Assembly (NCBI GenBank): GCA_016124195.1 | Contig: WGOE01000017.1 | Span: forward strand, 1-64,000 | DNA: 64,000 nt | Reading direction: 5' to 3' | From: a bacterium | GTDB taxonomy: Bacteria > Pseudomonadota > Alphaproteobacteria > Rhodobacterales > Rhodobacteraceae | Part shown: positions 51,085 through 59,260 of the stretch, piece after piece | Position numbering within the stretch: position 1 is the stretch's first letter | Layout of the letters: each line of letters opens with the position of its first letter | Notes under the pieces: model-generated | Told to the model about the DNA's origin: nothing | The model's input: the letters and a program-made list of their open reading frames with translations, nothing else | The model's database searches: none | Position numbers and translations under genes: made by a program

Positions 51085-52569
51085 ATGGGCCTGACCCTTG
51101 GCATCGACATCGGCACCTTTGAATCGAAGGGCGTTCTGGTCGACCAGACCGGCCGGATCGTGGCCCGCGCCAGCCGCCCGCATGAGATGATCGTGCCGCA
51201 AGCCGGCTGGGCCGAACATCGGGCGGAAGAGGATTGGTGGAGTGATTTCGTATTTATTACCAATAAATTGCTGGCCGAAGCTGATGTAAAGCCTGAAGAG
51301 ATCAAGGCCGTTGCAGCCTCGGCCATCGGGCCTTGCATGCTGCCGCTGGATGCCAATGGTGCGCCCTTGATGAATGCCGTGCTTTACGGCGTGGACACGC
51401 GCGCCAGTGCCGAGATCGCAGGGCTCAATCAGGCCATCGGTCCCGAGGTGATCCTTGCGCGCTGTGGCAATGCGCTGACCTCGCAATCGGTGGGGCCCAA
51501 GATTCTATGGCTGCGCGACCAAAGACCGCAGATCTGGGAAAAGACTGCTAAAATAGTCACTTCCACGACATACCTCACATGGAAACTCACCGGGCGTCAC
51601 GTGATCGACCATTATACCGCCGCGAATTTCTCGCCGCTTTATGACATCGAGGCGCAGGACTGGTGCTTTGATCTGGCGCCGATCTGCCCGCCCGAAATGC
51701 TGCCCAGCCTGATGTGGTCGGGTGAGATCGCAGGCCATGTGACAGCGGAGGCGGCGCGAGCGACCGGCCTCGCCCCGGGAACGCCTGTCACCTGCGGGAC
51801 GATCGACGCCGCGGCAGAGGCGGTCTCGGTCGGTGTGGCAAGCCCGGGCGACATGATGATGATGTATGGCTCGACCATCTTCATCATTGAAATCGCAGGG
51901 CAAAGGCTGAAAGATCCGCGTCTGTGGCATGCGCCTTGGCTGGCTTCGGGAACCCATGCCGCGATGGCGGGGCTTGCGACCTCGGGCACGCTGACCCATT
52001 GGTTCCGCGACCAGTTCGCCCGCGACCTGCCCAAGGATACCGCCTTTGCCACCCTGACCGCCGAGGCCGAGGCGACCCCTCCGGGCGCGCGCGGGTTGAT
52101 CTGTCTGCCCTATTTCTCGGGTGAGCGGACGCCGATCCATGACCCACAGGCGCGCGGCGTCTTCTTCGGGCTCAACCTCACGCACGGCCGGGGCGAGATG
52201 TACCGCGCCGTGCTGGAGGGCATCGCTTCGGCCACCCGCCATATCACCGACACCTATGCCGAGGCCGGCAGCCCTCCCGCCCGGGTCTTTGCCGTTGGGG
52301 GCGGCACCCGCAACGCGCCCTGGCTGCGGGCGACCTCGGACCTTACCGGGCTGGACCAGATCCTGTGCCGCGAGACGACCGGCGCCAGCTATGGCGACGC
52401 CTATCTTGCGGCGCTGGCGGTGGGTCTGGCCCGGCCTGGCGACATCGCGCGCTGGAACCCGGCAGAGCGGATCGTCAAGGCCGAGGCGCATGAGGCCTAT
52501 GCCCGGCACTACCCGATCTTCCTGCAACTTTATCAACGGACCCGCGACCTGATGGCGGAACTGGCATGA
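51085..52569 (+). CDS. FGGY-family carbohydrate kinase
   Basis: A 494-residue ATP-dependent sugar kinase: N-terminal phosphate loop G-I-D-I-G-T-F-E-S-K-G (6-16), C-G-T-I-D-A-A-A-E-A in the middle (hinge), and F-A-V-G-G-G-T-R-N near 415 in the ATP site. The family covers xylulose, ribulose, fuculose, erythritol and glycerol kinases. ATG 51085 is preferred over GTG 51076. Bases 51246-51300 and 51540-51600 are unusually AT-rich with codons rare elsewhere in the window. Its stop overlaps the next start. Confidence 0.88.
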   Translation: MGLTLGIDIGTFESKGVLVDQTGRIVARASRPHEMIVPQAGWAEHRAEEDWWSDFVFITNKLLAEADVKPEEIKAVAASAIGPCMLPLDANGAPLMNAVLYGVDTRASAEIAGLNQAIGPEVILARCGNALTSQSVGPKILWLRDQRPQIWEKTAKIVTSTTYLTWKLTGRHVIDHYTAANFSPLYDIEAQDWCFDLAPICPPEMLPSLMWSGEIAGHVTAEAARATGLAPGTPVTCGTIDAAAEAVSVGVASPGDMMMMYGSTIFIIEIAGQRLKDPRLWHAPWLASGTHAAMAGLATSGTLTHWFRDQFARDLPKDTAFATLTAEAEATPPGARGLICLPYFSGERTPIHDPQARGVFFGLNLTHGRGEMYRAVLEGIASATRHITDTYAEAGSPPARVFAVGGGTRNAPWLRATSDLTGLDQILCRETTGASYGDAYLAALAVGLARPGDIARWNPAERIVKAEAHEAYARHYPIFLQLYQRTRDLMAELA

Positions 52570-53330
52570 GATACGAACTTCTGACCCCGCATCACCTGCG
52601 CGCGGCGATCACCCGCAATACGCCTCTGGTCATGGCGATCGGCGTGCAGGAATATCACGGCGAACACCTGCCCCTGGGGGTCGACCTTCTGGCCGTGACG
52701 CGCTGTCTTGACCGGCTTGAGGCCGAGGCGCCGGAAAGCCTGATTCTTTTGCCGCCCTTCGCCTATGGTGCCGCAAGCCATGCCGTGGCGGGCCCGGCCG
52801 GAACCGGAACCCTGCATGTCGGGGCGCAGGAGTTTCTGCCGATGGTGCAAGCGCTTTTCGCCGCCCTTCTGCGGGTCGGCTTTCGCAATATCCACGGCAT
52901 CATCCATCACCAGACCGAGAATTTCGCGCAAGGCATGCCGACCGATCTGTCCTTTCGTCTGGCGGCCCGGCAGGCGGTCTTCGCCCATCTGGAGGCCACG
53001 CAAGGCGAAGGCTGGTGGGGTGCGCCCGGCATGGACAGCTATTACCAGGGCCATGCCGCCGGTGAAAACCCGTTCAACTGGATCCGAATCCACCCCCTGA
53101 TGCCGCCAGAGGTCGCGCACCACTTCCCCTTCGATCACGCCGGCGAAGGGGAAACCGCCCTGATGCTTGCCCTGGCGCCGGAGACGGTCGAACCCGCCCG
53201 CATGGCCGAAAACGCCACCTGGTACACCGCGACTGCACCCCGCGCGACCCCGGCCCAGGGTGAGGCCGGGGTGGCCGTCATCCTCGCCCATCTAAGGAAA
53301 ATCCTGACACTTCCCGCACTTGCTCTTTGA
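52566..53330 (+). CDS. Creatininase-family protein
   Basis: A 254-residue creatininase-fold protein. The metal-binding motif G-V-Q-E-Y-H-G-E-H-L-P-L-G-V-D (27-41) is clear. The family's usual N-G-H-G-G-N is replaced by H-H-Q-T-E-N-F (about 114-120), so catalysis may differ from creatininase or MftE. Translationally coupled to the FGGY kinase. In sugar loci such proteins may act as amidohydrolases or lactonases; not determined. Confidence 0.78.
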   Translation: MRYELLTPHHLRAAITRNTPLVMAIGVQEYHGEHLPLGVDLLAVTRCLDRLEAEAPESLILLPPFAYGAASHAVAGPAGTGTLHVGAQEFLPMVQALFAALLRVGFRNIHGIIHHQTENFAQGMPTDLSFRLAARQAVFAHLEATQGEGWWGAPGMDSYYQGHAAGENPFNWIRIHPLMPPEVAHHFPFDHAGEGETALMLALAPETVEPARMAENATWYTATAPRATPAQGEAGVAVILAHLRKILTLPALAL

Positions 53331-53350
53331 ACCTCAACTCCGCCGGATGT

Positions 53351-53373
53351 CCGGAGGGTGCGAAACCCTCCGG
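53351..53373. repeat. Dispersed hairpin element, copy 3 (hairpin only)
   Basis: CCGGAGGG/CCCTCCGG with loop TGCGAAA (53351-53373). It lacks the CATTTGT-type lead but keeps the loop pattern. It sits between convergent creatininase and fucU-like genes and may terminate both. Confidence 0.55.
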
Positions 53374-53405
53374 GGTTGGCCGGGATTGCACCGTCAAAGG
53401 CGCGG

Positions 53406-53861
53406 TCAGATCGGCGGAAGGTCGATCACACCCTTCTTCAGGATGAAGCAGCCATAGGGTCCCGAATCCGAAGTGCGCACGATGGCAAAGGCGCGCCGGG
53501 CGCTGGCATAGAAGTCAAAGCGCTCGAGAGGGTTGAGCCGGATCGGTCTCCCCTCGATCCGGCTGCAGGTCTCTTCCATCCGGGTGAAGAGCGGCAGCAC
53601 GGTTTCCCGAGCGCCCACGACCTGCATGCGCGCGACGGGGGCCGGCACGAATGTGTCCAGTGGCATCAGGCTCAGGATGGCCTCGGTCGCAGAGATGAGG
53701 TTGCAACCGGGCATGTCGACCAGCTTGCCATGGGTGGTGTCTTTGGCGATCGCGGCCGCGGGATGGTTCACATCGCAGATCACAAGGTCGTCGCCATGCC
53801 CCATCAGCATCAGGACATGGACGATTTCAGCGCTCAATCTCTGGTCGATGCCCTTCAACAT
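53406..53861 (-). CDS. RbsD/FucU-family sugar mutarotase, paralogue 1
   Basis: A 151-residue FucU-type mutarotase interconverting sugar anomers before the anomer-specific dehydrogenase or kinase. L-M-G-H-G-D (18-23) holds the catalytic His and F-D-F-Y-A-S-A-R-R-A-F-A with Y-G-C-F-I-L-K-K-G-V closes the active site. Last gene of the permease operon, separated from the permease by two hairpins. A second paralogue is at 61072. Confidence 0.88.
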   Translation of the reverse strand: MLKGIDQRLSAEIVHVLMLMGHGDDLVICDVNHPAAAIAKDTTHGKLVDMPGCNLISATEAILSLMPLDTFVPAPVARMQVVGARETVLPLFTRMEETCSRIEGRPIRLNPLERFDFYASARRAFAIVRTSDSGPYGCFILKKGVIDLPPI

Positions 53862-53874
53862 GACTGGCCCGCCC

Positions 53875-53893
53875 GAATTTTCTGCGAAAATTC
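53875..53893. repeat. Short palindrome, TTTTC-TGC-GAAAA type
   Basis: GAATTTTC-TGC-GAAAATTC, 8-bp arms and 3-nt loop, in the gap between permease and fucU-like gene. Confidence 0.6.
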
Positions 53894-53909
53894 GTTTCGC
53901 GCCGGATCT

Positions 53910-53930
53910 CGATTTTTCGCAGAAAAATCG
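53910..53930. repeat. 21-bp palindromic repeat, copy 1
   Basis: CGATTTTTC-GCA-GAAAAATCG, perfect 9-bp arms. An identical copy is at 63158-63178. Located 5 bp past the permease stop; likely a bidirectional terminator or attenuator. Confidence 0.7.
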
Positions 53931-53934
53931 TGGC

Positions 53935-54861
53935 TCACTTCACGGCCCCCGCGGCCATGCCCTTGATGATGAACCGCTCCAGCCCGATACCGATGATGAT
54001 CAAGGGCAGGATCGCCGCGAAAGACAAGGCCGCCATCGACCACCAGGAAATGCCTTGCGATCCGGTCTGGCTCGCCACCATCACCGGCAGGGTATTGGCA
54101 TAGGTCGAGGTCAGCAGCGCCGCAAAGAAATACTCGTTCCAGGTCAGCACCAGCGACAGGATCAGCGCCGCCACCATGCCGGGCAGGGCGATGGGCAGGA
54201 TGATGGTCAGATAGGCGCCCCAGATCGTCTGGCCATCGACCATGGCGGCCTCTTCCAGCTCGGTCGGGATGCCTGCGAACTGATCGCGCATGATCCAGAT
54301 CACGATGGGCAGCACCGACAGCGTGTACAGGATAATGAGGCCGATCTGCGTGTCCAGAAGGCCCAACTCCTTGTACAGCACAAGGAAGGGCAGGGCCAGA
54401 ACCACGGGCGGCAGGATCAGCTGGCTGAGAAAGAAGAACGAGATATCGGCATTCTTCATCCACAGGAACTTGTAGGAAAACCGGCTGAGCCCATAGGCCG
54501 CCAGACTTCCGAGCGCCACGGCGAGCACCGAAGAGGTCACCGAAATGATGGCCGAATTCCAGAACCGGCGCAGAAACTCGCTTCGTACGGTGGAAGGCTG
54601 CCCGATGGTTTCCGGCGACAGACCCAGCGATTTCCACCCCAGCCATTTCGGCTGAAAGTCCCACCACGGCACCAGACTGCCCCGCATCACATCCGGCGCC
54701 ATCTTGAACGAGGTCGAGATCGTCCAATAGATCGGGAACAGCGCCACGATGGCCCAGAAGATCAAAAGCCCATAGATCAAGAGGCGCCCGGTCCACCACT
54801 TGGCCCGAAAGCCCTGATCGCTGGCACTGTCGCGAAAGATCTGGGTCGCTGTCTCGGTCAT
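53935..54861 (-). CDS. Carbohydrate ABC transporter permease (MalG type)
   Basis: A 308-residue inner-membrane permease with six hydrophobic segments and an EAA loop (E-E-A-A-M-V-D-G-Q-T-I-W-G-A near 205) that docks on the ATPase. It pairs with the MalF-type permease whose stop lies one base upstream. The ATPase and binding protein are 3-4 kb away on other transcripts. Confidence 0.92.
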   Translation of the reverse strand: MTETATQIFRDSASDQGFRAKWWTGRLLIYGLLIFWAIVALFPIYWTISTSFKMAPDVMRGSLVPWWDFQPKWLGWKSLGLSPETIGQPSTVRSEFLRRFWNSAIISVTSSVLAVALGSLAAYGLSRFSYKFLWMKNADISFFFLSQLILPPVVLALPFLVLYKELGLLDTQIGLIILYTLSVLPIVIWIMRDQFAGIPTELEEAAMVDGQTIWGAYLTIILPIALPGMVAALILSLVLTWNEYFFAALLTSTYANTLPVMVASQTGSQGISWWSMAALSFAAILPLIIIGIGLERFIIKGMAAGAVK

Positions 54862-54862
54862 C

Positions 54863-55966
54863 TCAATAACTCGATTTCATGAAACGGTCGGCGGCCTTCA
54901 TCAGAAGTGTCATGACCACGATGATGATCACCAGGTAAACCATGGCCAGCATGGTGCCATAGCCCACGTTCGACCGGTCGCGATATTCGCGGAAGATGAA
55001 GCTGGTGACGGTGTCGGTGGCCCCGCCCGGCCCGCCCGAAGTCACGTTGATCACGATGTCGGCCAGCTTCAGCTTGAAGATCAGCCGGATCAGCACCGAG
55101 GTGATCGAGACCGGCAGCATCAGCGGGAAGGTCACCTCCCAGAAGGCGCGCCAGCCGGTGGCACCATCCACCCGGGCGGCCTCCTGCAACTCTTTCGGGA
55201 TGGCCTGCAACCCGGCCAGGATCATGATCATCATGAAGGGAATGAAGGTCCAGGCGTCCATCAGCATGATCGTCGTCTTGGCAAGCCAAGGGGTCGAAAA
55301 GAAGGTCGGGTTCGACCAGCCCAGATGCTTGGCGAGCGTGGCCAATGGGCCGAAGCGCGTCTCCATCATCGATTTGCCCACCATCCAGGACACGGCGACC
55401 GGCGACAGCATCAAGGGCATGAGAAACGCCACCCGAAAGAACTTGCGGGCGCGGATCTCGCTGTTCAGCATCAGGGCCAGAGCAAAGGCCACCACATATT
55501 CGGGCAGGATCGCAAGCACATACCAGATCATGTTGGTCAGCGCGTTCCAATAGAAGGGGTCGTTCCACATGTGGATCAGGTTGGCCATGCCGTTGAACTG
55601 CCGCCCGTCCGGCGAAGACAGGTTCCAGCTGGAAAAGGCGATGATCAGCCCGAAGAGCAGGGGGAAGATCGTCATCGACACGACGAACAGCGCTGCCGGC
55701 AGCACGAAAAGGATGCGCTTGCCCTGTTCGCCCTTGACCAGCACCTGACCCCAGCAGAGGCAGACGGCATAGAACACATAGGCGTAAAGCGTGGGCCGCC
55801 AGTTCTCGAACCCGAAGTCCATCCCGCCAAAGGTCTGCAGGATCTGGGCCAGCGCGACCAGCGCCAGCACCAGGGGCGAGCCCCAGATCAGCGCCAGCCC
55901 GAAGCTGCGCCGGGCCGGGCCGATGTTGTCCGTTTCCACAACGTGAAGAAGATCGCCTTCGCTCAT
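54863..55966 (-). CDS. Carbohydrate ABC transporter permease (MalF type)
   Basis: A 367-residue permease with about eight hydrophobic segments (an N-terminal pair at about 25-85 precedes the core) and an EAA loop, Q-E-A-A-R-V-D-G-A-T-G-W-R-A near 265. First gene of the operon permease-permease-mutarotase; the GntR operator (55991) and a TTGACT box on the minus strand (56010-56005) lie just upstream. Confidence 0.92.
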   Translation of the reverse strand: MSEGDLLHVVETDNIGPARRSFGLALIWGSPLVLALVALAQILQTFGGMDFGFENWRPTLYAYVFYAVCLCWGQVLVKGEQGKRILFVLPAALFVVSMTIFPLLFGLIIAFSSWNLSSPDGRQFNGMANLIHMWNDPFYWNALTNMIWYVLAILPEYVVAFALALMLNSEIRARKFFRVAFLMPLMLSPVAVSWMVGKSMMETRFGPLATLAKHLGWSNPTFFSTPWLAKTTIMLMDAWTFIPFMMIMILAGLQAIPKELQEAARVDGATGWRAFWEVTFPLMLPVSITSVLIRLIFKLKLADIVINVTSGGPGGATDTVTSFIFREYRDRSNVGYGTMLAMVYLVIIIVVMTLLMKAADRFMKSSY

Positions 55967-55990
55967 CGCATCCCTGCCTCACCAACCATG

Positions 55991-56002
55991 CTAGCATGTT
56001 AG
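55991..56002. promoter_or_regulatory. GntR operator, site 3
   Basis: CTAGCATGTTAG, the exact reverse complement of site 2, 25 bp before the malF-type start and just downstream of a minus-strand TTGACT box. Confidence 0.72.
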
Positions 56003-56135
56003 CCAGTCAATTCCCTCAGGGAAAGGGGGCAAAGCCCACAAAGGACTGGCAATTTCGGCCGCTTTGGCCATCATCGGCGCCACGCCTTTCCCGATCCGGG
56101 TCGCGCGCCGAGCCGATTTCCCATGAGGACCCCCG

Positions 56136-57290
56136 ATGCCCAAGATTGCCAAGATCGCCGTGGTATTTCCCTCCAAGACCAGCGCTGCCGATGAAAAGGG
56201 CCTGGCCAAATGTTTTGACGCGATGCTGGTCGCGCAGAAGGACATCGACGGCGTGCTCGAAGAGGTCGGCAAGACCAAGCCGATGCCCGACCCGCTGGAG
56301 GTTGACCTCAAGAAACGGCTCAAGATCGCGACCTCGCGCGCGGCCGAGATGAAGGACATGGCCAAGGACCGCAAGGCCGGCACCCTGCACAGCAACCCCG
56401 GCAAGCTGAGCCGGCTTTACGATGACCTCAACAGCGATGTGGCGCAGGCCAACTGGCTGGAAGGCGGGGTGGGCAAGGCTCTGGACGACCACTTTGGCGA
56501 CTTGGTCGACAAGCTGGAAACCACGCTTGAGGCCAGTCTGCCCTCTGGCGTCACCACCAAGCATTTCGATTTCAAGGGCATCATGAAGGCCTTCCGCGAG
56601 AAGAACTCCAAGGAGCACTGGGCGAAATACGACGAGAATGTCAAAAAGCTGGAAAAGGCCGTCAAGAAAGAGGCCGACGCGGTGGAGCGCGAACAGGCAC
56701 TCAAGGCCGTCGGCGCGGACAAGGCCTTCTCGACGCTGAAATATGCCATCCGGCAGAAGGCGGTGGAAGCGGCGCTGAAATCGGACACCGAGACGCCGAC
56801 CACGCTGCGCACGACCCTTGAGGATCTGCTGGACAAGCAGCGCAAACCCTCCAAGAGCCAATGGGCTTCCTATCTCAATCTGGGGGCGGGCGGCAGCTAC
56901 AGCCTGAAAAGCAGCGGGTCGTTTCAGGGCATGGCGATCCACCTGACCATGAGCAAGGACAGCTGGACCTCGGATGCCGATGGCAAGGTCACCGTGACGG
57001 ATTCGGCGCAGACGATCTATGAGAATCTCTTGAAGGTGGTCGACTGGAAGCAGCTGCACGCCACGCTGGAAGTGTCCAAGAACGCCGCCGACTTTCCGCA
57101 TGTCTTCCTGTTCGCGGGCGTGCTGGGCAACGACACGCGGTGGGAGGCGGCGCGCGTTCTGCTGAACCGCGATGGGAAATGGGTCGGCGATGCGCAAAAG
57201 GCAGTGGCCAAGGAACTGGGCAAGCTGGAAACGACGCTTCTGTCCAAGATCGCCGAGGCCAAGAAGCAGGACGGCGCCAATGTGAACTGA
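56136..57290 (+). CDS. Unrecognised hypothetical protein, Lys-rich, helical
   Basis: A 384-residue soluble protein that I do not recognise. It has no signal peptide or transmembrane segment, one Cys (position 26) and is rich in Lys, Ala, Asp and Glu. Residues 20-250 look mostly helical with possible coiled coil (about 165-195). Residues 245-320 are beta-like (Y-L-N-L-G-A-G-G-S-Y-S-L-K-S-S-G-S-F). TGAGGA precedes the ATG by 7 bases and a terminator follows, so it is a single-gene unit. It runs opposite to the permeases and binding protein on either side, splitting the ABC transporter genes. Confidence 0.75.
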   Translation: MPKIAKIAVVFPSKTSAADEKGLAKCFDAMLVAQKDIDGVLEEVGKTKPMPDPLEVDLKKRLKIATSRAAEMKDMAKDRKAGTLHSNPGKLSRLYDDLNSDVAQANWLEGGVGKALDDHFGDLVDKLETTLEASLPSGVTTKHFDFKGIMKAFREKNSKEHWAKYDENVKKLEKAVKKEADAVEREQALKAVGADKAFSTLKYAIRQKAVEAALKSDTETPTTLRTTLEDLLDKQRKPSKSQWASYLNLGAGGSYSLKSSGSFQGMAIHLTMSKDSWTSDADGKVTVTDSAQTIYENLLKVVDWKQLHATLEVSKNAADFPHVFLFAGVLGNDTRWEAARVLLNRDGKWVGDAQKAVAKELGKLETTLLSKIAEAKKQDGANVN

Positions 57291-57329
57291 CGGGCGCGGC
57301 CCGGGGGCGATCCGGCTCCCATTAATGAG

Positions 57330-57364
57330 AAACGCGCGAGCCTTGGCCCGCGCGTTTGGTTTTT
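57330..57364 (+). terminator. Rho-independent terminator of the hypothetical gene
   Basis: AAACGCGCG/CGCGCGTTT (57330-57338, 57349-57357) with a 10-nt loop and GGTTTTT tail. Confidence 0.85.
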
Positions 57365-57380
57365 CAAGGTTCGGGCAGGC

Positions 57381-59012
57381 TTACATGCCCAGCGAGGCCT
57401 TGTAGAGCTTGATCTGGTTGTCACGCCCGATCTGGTCGGTGATCTTTTCCCAGGCCGCGGCGATGGCGTCCGCGGTTTCCTGCGCCGTCTTGTAGGTGCC
57501 GGCATAGCCCTTGGCCAGTTCGTCCTCGGCCACCGAGTAATACTGGAAGATGCCGGGGATGCGCGGCTCGATGGCGGCGTTGGGGTGGTTGTAGCTGTCG
57601 CCCTGCGAGCCCAGGTAATCCGCGATATAGGCCTTGTCGTAGCCCGCAGCCGCCCATTCGTCATAGTTGAAGTGGCTGTTGCGGTAAGGCTGGAAGCCCG
57701 AAGGATAGGCGGTGGTCCACAGGCTCAGGTCCTTGCCGCCCAGATGGGCTGCGGCAGACCAGGCGGCCTTGCGCTTCAGTTCGTCCTTCGAGACGCGGTT
57801 GGTGACATAGATGCCCCAGCCCAGATAGGCCATGTTCGGCGCGAAGTTCTCCTTGTTCTCCCAGGCGTTGGTCTTGCGGTTGAAGACCTTGTCGGTGCCG
57901 GGGTTGATCGAGAAGCCCACGACATCGCCCACCACCGACGTGTCAGAGGTCTTGGCGCTGGAGCCCACGTCGCCCCACCAGCAGATGCTGGACCCGGTGC
58001 CGGCCAGGAATTGCTGGAAGGCGGTCGTGCCGGGGTCGGCGTTGATCTGGTCGGCCGGCAGGTTCGGGATGTTGTCCATCACGTCCTGAATGGCCTGCAC
58101 CCAGCCGGGGTTGTTGACGAGCGGCTTCATGGTCTCCGGGTCGAACAGCCAGGCCGGATCGCCGGGGTATTTGACGTAAGGCGTTGCGCGGTCTTCGAGG
58201 AAGTAGAAGCCGAAGCCACCCCAGCCCTTCAGCGGGTCAAGGAAGCCCACCGCATCCTGCCCGGTCAGCGGGTCTTTCTTGCCCTTGACCGCCGCGGAAT
58301 AGGTGGCGATTTCCGACCACTTGGTCGGCGGCTCCTTCAGGCCCGAAATCGAGCCATCGCCGAAATAGTCCTTGCGATAGGCGAAGGTATGGCTGTCGCC
58401 GTCGATGTTGACCCGGTAGGTCTTGCCCGCCCAAGTGCCGACTGGCGGCTTGAGGTAGTTCACATAGTCATCGACCTCGATTTGCTTCTTGACCCAATCG
58501 GGCATCTCGTCAAGGAGCCCCTTGCCGGCAGTGTCGCCTTCGAAGGGCGCGCCCATCTCGACGATGTCGAAGTCCACGGTGCCGGTGGCGATCGCCTGTT
58601 GCAGGCGCGGGTTGTAATCGGCCTGCGCCAGGTCGATCCAGTTGATCTTGGCGCCGGTATAGGTCTCCCAGGATTTCAGGAAGCCGCGGAACAAGAAGTT
58701 GTGCAGGTTCTGGTTGTTGAGCCCCATGAAGGTCAGCTCGACCCCCTTGAACTCGCCCTCCTTGACATTGGCCTTGGTCGGCCCGAGGCAAAGCTCGCCG
58801 ACCTTCTGCCAATCGGCGTCGGTGGGCGAGCCCTTGCCGACACCCGGAATGGCCAGGATCTGCTGGCGCAGCGCGTCATCGGCCAGCGCGGGGCTGGCGT
58901 AAGAGGTGATCCCCCCCATCATCGACAGGGCGCCCACCGAGGCGGCCCCCTTCAGCACGCTGCGGCGCGACAGCCCGTGCTTGACGAGGTATTCGTAATG
59001 TCCGACTTTCAT
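57381..59012 (-). CDS. ABC transporter substrate-binding protein, Tat-exported
   Basis: A 543-residue extracytoplasmic sugar-binding protein (SBP family 1). A twin-arginine signal S-R-R-S-V-L-K (15-21) precedes a hydrophobic stretch and a likely cleavage after A-S-P-A-L-A (about 45). Mature motifs include F-D-I-V-E-M-G-A-P and W-W-G-D-V-G. It is longer than typical sugar SBPs (about 420). GAGGA lies 4-5 bases before the ATG. Tat export suggests folding before export. Divergent from the ATPase gene with operator site 4 in between. Confidence 0.9.
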   Translation of the reverse strand: MKVGHYEYLVKHGLSRRSVLKGAASVGALSMMGGITSYASPALADDALRQQILAIPGVGKGSPTDADWQKVGELCLGPTKANVKEGEFKGVELTFMGLNNQNLHNFLFRGFLKSWETYTGAKINWIDLAQADYNPRLQQAIATGTVDFDIVEMGAPFEGDTAGKGLLDEMPDWVKKQIEVDDYVNYLKPPVGTWAGKTYRVNIDGDSHTFAYRKDYFGDGSISGLKEPPTKWSEIATYSAAVKGKKDPLTGQDAVGFLDPLKGWGGFGFYFLEDRATPYVKYPGDPAWLFDPETMKPLVNNPGWVQAIQDVMDNIPNLPADQINADPGTTAFQQFLAGTGSSICWWGDVGSSAKTSDTSVVGDVVGFSINPGTDKVFNRKTNAWENKENFAPNMAYLGWGIYVTNRVSKDELKRKAAWSAAAHLGGKDLSLWTTAYPSGFQPYRNSHFNYDEWAAAGYDKAYIADYLGSQGDSYNHPNAAIEPRIPGIFQYYSVAEDELAKGYAGTYKTAQETADAIAAAWEKITDQIGRDNQIKLYKASLGM

Positions 59013-59169
59013 TCATTCCTCCGCAGTGGTTCTGCCTTGCTGGGCAGGTTTTGGTTTCGAAAGGCCATGCGCCCTTTGCAGGCGTTCTCTCCGGCCCTTT
59101 CGCAGCCTTGGTCCGGACTCATCCCGACCTGCCCTAGCTTTCCCTTGGGGCGCGGCTCAAGTCAAGCAT

Positions 59170-59181
59170 CTAACATGTTAG
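59170..59181. promoter_or_regulatory. GntR operator, site 4
   Basis: Perfect palindrome CTAACATGTTAG in the 248-bp region between divergent SBP and ATPase genes; identical to site 1, including a following GTG/TAT-GCTA extension. Confidence 0.75.
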
Positions 59182-59260
59182 TGTGCTAGATGATGGACAG
59201 CGCCTTTGGGCTGGGTTACCAATTTCGGGCTTGAGGAAGTTCAGCTGTTCGGGAGGCACG

